Of a stretch of 10,866 bases of DNA, positions 7,613 to 10,866 are shown piece by piece. Position 1 is the stretch's first letter. Each line of letters begins with the position of its first letter. The position numbers and the translations under genes were made by a program. Source of the stretch: Candidatus Gastranaerophilales bacterium (GTDB taxonomy: Bacteria; Cyanobacteriota; Vampirovibrionia; Gastranaerophilales; Gastranaerophilaceae); contig CALURE010000044.1 in the NCBI GenBank assembly GCA_944323095.1, positions 1 to 10,866 on the forward strand, read 5' to 3'. The notes under the pieces were generated by a model that was given only the letters and a program-made list of their open reading frames with translations, was not told where the DNA came from and searched no databases.

Positions 7613-8084
7613 TTGGATTTTTCCCTTCTTTTAATATGTAATCACAAAATTCTCTCACAGCTCCCCGTCCGCCGTTTTTTGCCGAAATAAAATTTACAAT
7701 TTTTTTTACTTCGTCGACAGCGTCAAGAGGGCAGCCTTTTAATCCGACTTTCTCCAGAATACAGATATCAGGCAGATCATCGCCCATATATGCAACTTCT
7801 TCAAATTTCAAATTGTATTTTTGCATTATTTTTTCCAATACTGCAATTTTATTTTTGCATCCCTGATGAAGTTCTTTTATGTTTAAATTTTTGGCGCGGT
7901 GGGCAACTGTACCGTTTTCACGTGCCGTAATTATTGCTGTTATTATTCCGGCATTATTTAAATTTACTATCCCCTGCCCGTCTTTAGCATTAAAAGTTTT
8001 ATATTCATGTCCGTTTTCGTCAAATGTCAGACTTCCGTCCGTTAAAACTCCGTCAACATCAAAAGCAGCAAGTTTAATTGTCAT
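7605..8084 (-). CDS. kdsC: 3-deoxy-D-manno-octulosonate 8-phosphate phosphatase (KdsC)
   Basis: A HAD-superfamily phosphatase that releases KDO from KDO-8-phosphate, supplying the sugar linking lipid A to the LPS core. The 159-residue, cap-less C0 layout matches KdsC. Motif I is FDVDGVLTDG (8-17) with Asp9 and Asp11. Motif II is ITARE (52-56). A Lys follows in the CKNK segment (76-79). Motif III/IV is MGDDLPD (100-106). The C-terminal NGGRGAVREFCDYIL (137-151) is the tail that reaches into the neighbouring subunit in tetrameric KdsC. The start codon abuts the kdsD stop (TAAATG), and the 3' end overlaps queD by 8 bases. CMP-KDO synthetase and KDO-8-phosphate synthase are not present in the window. 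Confidence 0.94.
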   Translation of the reverse strand: MTIKLAAFDVDGVLTDGSLTFDENGHEYKTFNAKDGQGIVNLNNAGIITAIITARENGTVAHRAKNLNIKELHQGCKNKIAVLEKIMQKYNLKFEEVAYMGDDLPDICILEKVGLKGCPLDAVDEVKKIVNFISAKNGGRGAVREFCDYILKEGKNPNV

Positions 8085-9074
8085 TTATGCAACTCCCGCT
8101 TTCAGCAAATCATGAATATGTATAACACCTATAGGTTTGTTATTTTCATCAACAACGGCAAGAGCGGTTATTGAGTATTTTTCCATTAAATTAAGAGCGC
8201 TTGCCCCGTAATCTTTTGCGGAGATGTGTTTGGGGTTAACGGACATAACATCTTTAGCCAGAAGCGGGCGGATATTTTGATATTTAATCAGGGTTCTTCT
8301 GATATCTCCATCTGTTAAAACCCCTGTTAAGCTGCCGTTTTCATTAATAATCATAGCCATGCCGAGTTTCTTTTCGGATATTAATTTTATAACATCTGCA
8401 AAAGAGTCGGTTTCTTTTGCAACAGGCAGTTTTTCAGTATCCGTAAGCATAAGATCGGCAACTTTGTAAGTAAAACCTTTGCCAAGTGCGCCTGAGGGAT
8501 GGAAAATAAGAAAATCTTCTTCTGAAAACCCTCTTTTTTCTAGCAGACAAACAGCAAGTGCATCGCCCATTGCAAGAGTTGCAGTTGTGCTTGCTGTAGG
8601 TGCTTTATTCAGCGGGCATGCTTCTTTTTCAACAGAAATATCAAGAGTAACATCAGAGGTATTTGCAAGTGTTGAATTCATATTTCCTGTCATACCAATC
8701 ATGGTTACTCCGAATCTTTTTATCAGCGGGAGAAGATTTAAAAGTTCCTGTGTTTCTCCACTGTTTGAGATTGCAATTACAACATCGTTTCTCGTTATAA
8801 TTCCTGAATCTCCATGGGTGCTTTCTGCAGGATGGAGAAAGTATGAGGGTGTCCCTGTAGATGTCAGAGTTGCAGCGATTTTTCTGCCGATAAGTCCAGA
8901 TTTACCCATACCTGTAACAATGACACGGCCTTTGCAGTTATAAAGTATATTTACGGCTTTATCAAAGTCATCCCCTATATTATCTTTAAGACGAAGAATA
9001 GAATTTGCTTCTATTTCAAGAACTTCTTTTGCAGTTTCATTTATTTTTTTGTCGCTCATTATAACTGTTTCCAT
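8085..9074 (-). CDS. kdsD: Arabinose-5-phosphate isomerase (KdsD/KpsF family)
   Basis: Interconverts ribulose-5-phosphate and arabinose-5-phosphate, the entry step to KDO. The 329 residues nearly match E. coli KdsD (328). The SIS domain (about 35-200) shows GMGKSG with Lys58, HGDSG with His87, SNSGETQE with Glu110, KEACP with Glu151, the LNKAPTASTTATLAMGDALA helix (155-174), and FHPSGALGK with His192. These are the positions matching the known catalytic Lys, Glu and His residues. Two CBS domains follow (about 204-262 and 274-329), ending HDLLKAGVA. The start at 9074 is chosen for family length. Its ribosome-binding site, a GGGGG run 10 bases upstream, is distant but better than the nothing seen before the alternative Met6. 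First gene of the kdsD-kdsC-queD operon. Confidence 0.95.
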   Translation of the reverse strand: METVIMSDKKINETAKEVLEIEANSILRLKDNIGDDFDKAVNILYNCKGRVIVTGMGKSGLIGRKIAATLTSTGTPSYFLHPAESTHGDSGIITRNDVVIAISNSGETQELLNLLPLIKRFGVTMIGMTGNMNSTLANTSDVTLDISVEKEACPLNKAPTASTTATLAMGDALAVCLLEKRGFSEEDFLIFHPSGALGKGFTYKVADLMLTDTEKLPVAKETDSFADVIKLISEKKLGMAMIINENGSLTGVLTDGDIRRTLIKYQNIRPLLAKDVMSVNPKHISAKDYGASALNLMEKYSITALAVVDENNKPIGVIHIHDLLKAGVA

Positions 9075-9099
9075 ATATTTTTAACCCCCAGCATATAAA

Positions 9100-9105
9100 A
9101 TTATA
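9100..9105 (-). promoter_or_regulatory. -10 box candidate for the kdsD-kdsC-queD operon
   Basis: An exact TATAAT on the minus strand predicts a start near 9093 and a leader of about 19 bases that contains the GGGGG ribosome-binding site. No good TTGACA-like box lies 16-18 bases upstream, so the call rests on the -10 match and position. Confidence 0.4.
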
Positions 9106-9122
9106 TAATAAATATCGTATAA

Positions 9123-9140
9123 AAGTATTATTTAATACTT
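9123..9140. promoter_or_regulatory. 18-bp palindrome in the divergent kdsD / small-ORF region
   Basis: AAGTATTA (9123-9130) and TAATACTT (9133-9140) are exact reverse complements around TT. The site is upstream of the kdsD -10 candidate on one side and about 18 bases upstream of the rightward -10 candidate on the other, a position suited to an operator controlling both directions. No regulator gene is adjacent. Confidence 0.35.
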
Positions 9141-9154
9141 AAATATTTAATTTT

Positions 9155-9163
9155 TGTTAAAAT
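9155..9163 (+). promoter_or_regulatory. Extended -10 candidate for the rightward genes
   Basis: TGTTAAAAT has the TGn extension and matches TATAAT at 5 of 6 positions. The predicted start near 9170 leaves only about 12 bases before the ATG at 9182, with no ribosome-binding site, so the first message would be nearly leaderless. The -35 position falls on the right arm of the 18-bp palindrome. Confidence 0.35.
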
Positions 9164-9181
9164 TTTTACGAAAATTTTAGT

Positions 9182-9445
9182 ATGAGAAAGAATTTTGATT
9201 ATAAAGTTGAAAATAATTCTTTTAAAATAGAAAAGTTCAGTAAATATATTAATACTCATAATTGTCCTGTTTTAACAATGGATTTATCGGATTTAAATAT
9301 ATTTGATACATTAAAATTTATGGTGCTATGTTCTGCCTGCCATTATAAAAAATATCCGGAAGGAAAGTTAAAATGTTATATCAGCTCTGATGATATAAAA
9401 AGTTTTATTTCAACATTTACGACAGGCAATTTAGAATTGGTTTAA
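9182..9445 (+). CDS. Small protein of unknown function (87 aa)
   Basis: No characterised family is recognised with confidence. The first 30 residues are polar and rich in Lys, Asn and Phe. Residues 30-42 form a hydrophobic-acidic strand (LTMDLSDLNIFDT), then an LKFMVLCSACHY helix with two cysteines (Cys50, Cys53), then a KYPEGKLKCYISSDDIKSF segment and a terminal GNLELV. The strand-helix-strand pattern faintly recalls STAS-like folds, but that is speculation. There is no Shine-Dalgarno sequence before the ATG. The frame is uninterrupted, base use matches the neighbours, and the ART-like gene follows after 41 bases on the same strand, so the two are probably co-transcribed. Confidence 0.65.
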   Translation: MRKNFDYKVENNSFKIEKFSKYINTHNCPVLTMDLSDLNIFDTLKFMVLCSACHYKKYPEGKLKCYISSDDIKSFISTFTTGNLELV

Positions 9446-9486
9446 AATTTACTAGCAAAAAATTTTTTCAGGAGTTTTGTATAATC

Positions 9487-10527
9487 ATGCTTTCAATAAA
9501 CAAGATTGATAACACGAAAATTATTGCGGCATCGGTTAACAATTCTGCAAAACCTGAAGCCATGCCTGAAAATATTAAAGAGAAAAAAGAGTACAGCGGC
9601 AATTCAACAGGTGTTAACTGGCTGACAGGTGCTGCAGCTGTTGCAAGTTTTGCAATTGCAGGTATAGGAATTTACCGCAGCAGAAAAAATAATATTTTAA
9701 AAATTTCTCCGAATAATCCGTATTGGGCAAAAGCCGGAATTTTATCCGGTAAAGATGTTAATATTCAACAGGTAAAACCTGCTGTTTCGCCGTTGCCTGA
9801 AAATCCCGGGGTAAAAATTATAGATAAAATAATTCCGTATGATGAAACAGAGGAAAAATTAAAGAGAGAAGCAGAGAAAAAATTAAGGGCTGATATTTCT
9901 GAAAAATTCATTGCCTACAGGGATAATGGTGAAGAAATTCCTATGTTTGCATACCGTCCTGATGAAGTTTTTTATAAGTTTGCAGATCCTTTAACACCGG
10001 ATTTAAGGGAATTGGATGATAAAGATTTTGATGCTGTAATGTCATTTTTAGCGGATTACAAATATAACGATAAAATGCGGGCAGGCATGGACCTTTCTAA
10101 CGTAGAGGAAGTTAACAGGTTGAAGAAACTTGTGGATGAGGCTAAACCACTGGAAAAAGAGACTATTGTTTATAGAGGAATAAGAACCCAAAAAATCTGG
10201 GATAATTTTGAAACTCTTGATTTCGCAAAAGATTTAGATGACGGGGTTATACTGAAAGACAGAGCATTTGTTGCAACATCCCGTGTTTATGATGATGATT
10301 TGGCTCAGGTTGATCCTGTTAATTATGAAGGGCATAATGACTGTGGATATATTATGAGAATCGTTCTTCCTGCCGGTACAAAAGGTATTGATTGCAGAAG
10401 ATGTACCGGAAGAACTCTGGACAATGGTATTAATGCCGTTTATATTCTGCCGCCTGATTCAAGTTTTGAAATTCAGCATGTCGATGATTTACACAGGCTT
10501 ATTTATGCTAAATATATTCTTCCGTAA
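9487..10527 (+). CDS. Membrane-anchored protein with ADP-ribosyltransferase-like C-terminal domain, catalytic Glu apparently missing
   Basis: A 346-residue protein. Residues 1-43 are polar, 45-63 form one membrane helix followed by basic YRSRKNN, 64-115 is a linker rich in Pro/Asn, 119-140 is a charged helix, and about 140-346 looks like an R-S-E-class ADP-ribosyltransferase fold (exotoxin type, as in C3/VIP2). Arg230 sits in VYRGI (228-232), the S-T-S-like strand is FVATS (261-265), and IVLPAGTKG (292-300) plus YILPPDSSFEI (319-329) fit the final strands. At the E-x-E site, four residues before the first proline, there is Val318, with Asn316 two before it. The catalytic glutamate is therefore absent by my alignment, and the protein may be inactive or may bind rather than modify. 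AGGAG (9470-9474) lies 12 bases before the ATG, a long spacing. Target unknown. Confidence 0.65.
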   Translation: MLSINKIDNTKIIAASVNNSAKPEAMPENIKEKKEYSGNSTGVNWLTGAAAVASFAIAGIGIYRSRKNNILKISPNNPYWAKAGILSGKDVNIQQVKPAVSPLPENPGVKIIDKIIPYDETEEKLKREAEKKLRADISEKFIAYRDNGEEIPMFAYRPDEVFYKFADPLTPDLRELDDKDFDAVMSFLADYKYNDKMRAGMDLSNVEEVNRLKKLVDEAKPLEKETIVYRGIRTQKIWDNFETLDFAKDLDDGVILKDRAFVATSRVYDDDLAQVDPVNYEGHNDCGYIMRIVLPAGTKGIDCRRCTGRTLDNGINAVYILPPDSSFEIQHVDDLHRLIYAKYILP

Positions 10528-10535
10528 AAGTTTTG

Positions 10536-10544
10536 TGTTATACT
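10536..10544 (+). promoter_or_regulatory. Extended -10 candidate for the permease gene
   Basis: TGTTATACT has the TGn extension and a 5 of 6 match to TATAAT. The predicted start near 10551 gives a leader of about 33 bases containing GGGAGG (10567-10572), 11 bases before the ATG. The -35 region is poor. Confidence 0.4.
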
Positions 10545-10583
10545 CAATACAAAAGTTATAAAAATCGGGAGGCTTTAGAAAAT

Positions 10584-10866
10584 ATGCTGCTGGAACATTT
10601 ACAATCTGCTGTGTGTGCGCATGGTGTATTGGTATCATTTGCTATTCTTCTTATCGCATATATATTTATTGCACTGGATAAAATTCCAAAGGTTACTATT
10701 GCTCTGCTCGGTGCGGGCATTACGATTTTGCTGGGGCTTGTGAGTCAGTCAAAATCCGTGAACGGAATTTTAAATCCTGATTATTTTATTAATTTTGTTG
10801 ATTTTAACGTAATTTTTCTTCTTGTATCAATGATGATTATTGTAAGTATTGCAGCAAGAAGCGGAA
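10584..10866 (+). CDS. ArsB/NhaD-type ion permease, 5' part only
   Basis: The frame opens at ATG 10584 behind a strong GGGAGG ribosome-binding site and is still open at the window end, giving 94 residues. They are strongly hydrophobic: a helix at about 14-30, ALDKIPKVTIALLGAG (31-46) leading into a second helix, then a loop and VDFNVIFLLVSMMIIVSIAARSG (about 72-94). The pattern of a helix, a (D/E)KIP/R..ALLGA segment and a (V/I)DF.VI.LL..MMI(I/V)..A..(S/T)G segment is what I recall from the NhaD Na+/H+ antiporter and ArsB/SLC13 (ion transporter) superfamily. The substrate (sodium, arsenite, dicarboxylate) cannot be decided from this part. It begins 56 bases after the ART-like gene and has its own promoter candidate. 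Confidence 0.8.
   Translation, partial: MLLEHLQSAVCAHGVLVSFAILLIAYIFIALDKIPKVTIALLGAGITILLGLVSQSKSVNGILNPDYFINFVDFNVIFLLVSMMIIVSIAARSG

Noticed and set aside
8479..8943. 154-residue open frame on the plus strand
   Set aside because: It is entirely antisense to the SIS domain of kdsD, whose residues are clearly under protein constraint. No start signal is seen.
9457..9468. A6T6 run after the small ORF as a terminator
   Set aside because: There is no GC-containing stem. It is a bent or AT-rich tract, and the next gene's ribosome-binding site follows at once.
9480..9485. Exact TATAAT just before the ART-like gene
   Set aside because: A promoter here would start transcription inside the reading frame, and the AGGAG at 9470-9474 would not be transcribed. 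Read-through from the small ORF fits better.
10531..10554. Hairpin TTTTGTGT/ATACAAAA after the ART-like gene as a terminator
   Set aside because: The stem is weak and no T-run follows. The same bases contain the extended -10 of the permease gene.

Overview
The window is AT-rich and densely coding, about two thirds A+T by eye. Most genes sit on the minus strand in tightly packed runs. A KDO (LPS inner-core sugar) gene pair points to a Gram-negative-type cell. Compact operons, AT-rich codons and several proteins with short polar N-terminal leaders followed by one or a few membrane helices suggest a non-photosynthetic gut cyanobacterial relative (Gastranaerophilales/Vampirovibrionia). That assignment is an inference from recalled family resemblance, not a search result.

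Layout, left to right. Bases 1-285 hold the 3' end of a YajQ-family gene (+). It converges on panD (-, 316-669), and the two share one bidirectional terminator (290-314). The panD leader has a good promoter candidate (741-769) and a perfect 11-bp inverted repeat (694-729). Next on the minus strand is a three-gene operon read from 6164 down to 841: a 344-aa membrane protein, an 856-aa membrane protein and a GH13 (alpha-amylase/GlgE-like) protein. The first gene ends 1 base before the second begins, and the second overlaps the third by 8 bases. The operon closes with a hairpin terminator (768-809). The two membrane proteins appear to share a divergent homologous N-terminal module, so they look like a duplicated pair. 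Their function is unknown.

Upstream of that operon, still on the minus strand, are uppP (6262-7107; undecaprenyl-diphosphate recycling) and a very compact kdsD-kdsC-queD set (9074 down to 7250). kdsD and kdsC encode arabinose-5-phosphate isomerase and KDO-8-phosphate phosphatase. These work on either side of KDO-8-phosphate synthase, which is not in the window. queD belongs to the queuosine/pterin family and overlaps kdsC by 8 bases.

A 107-base divergent intergenic region (9075-9181) carries an 18-bp palindrome and promoter-like boxes. It separates kdsD from a rightward set: a small unknown protein (9182-9445), a membrane-anchored protein with an ADP-ribosyltransferase-like C-terminal domain that seems to lack the catalytic glutamate (9487-10527), and the 5' end of an ArsB/NhaD-type ion permease (10584 to the window end).

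The housekeeping genes are routine. The parts worth a second look are the duplicated membrane pair with its coupled GH13 enzyme, the degenerate ADP-ribosyltransferase-like protein, the possible shared N-terminal leader on these unusual proteins, and the panD leader hairpin. No tRNA, rRNA, CRISPR array or insertion sequence was seen, and no gene-free stretch exceeds 300 bases.
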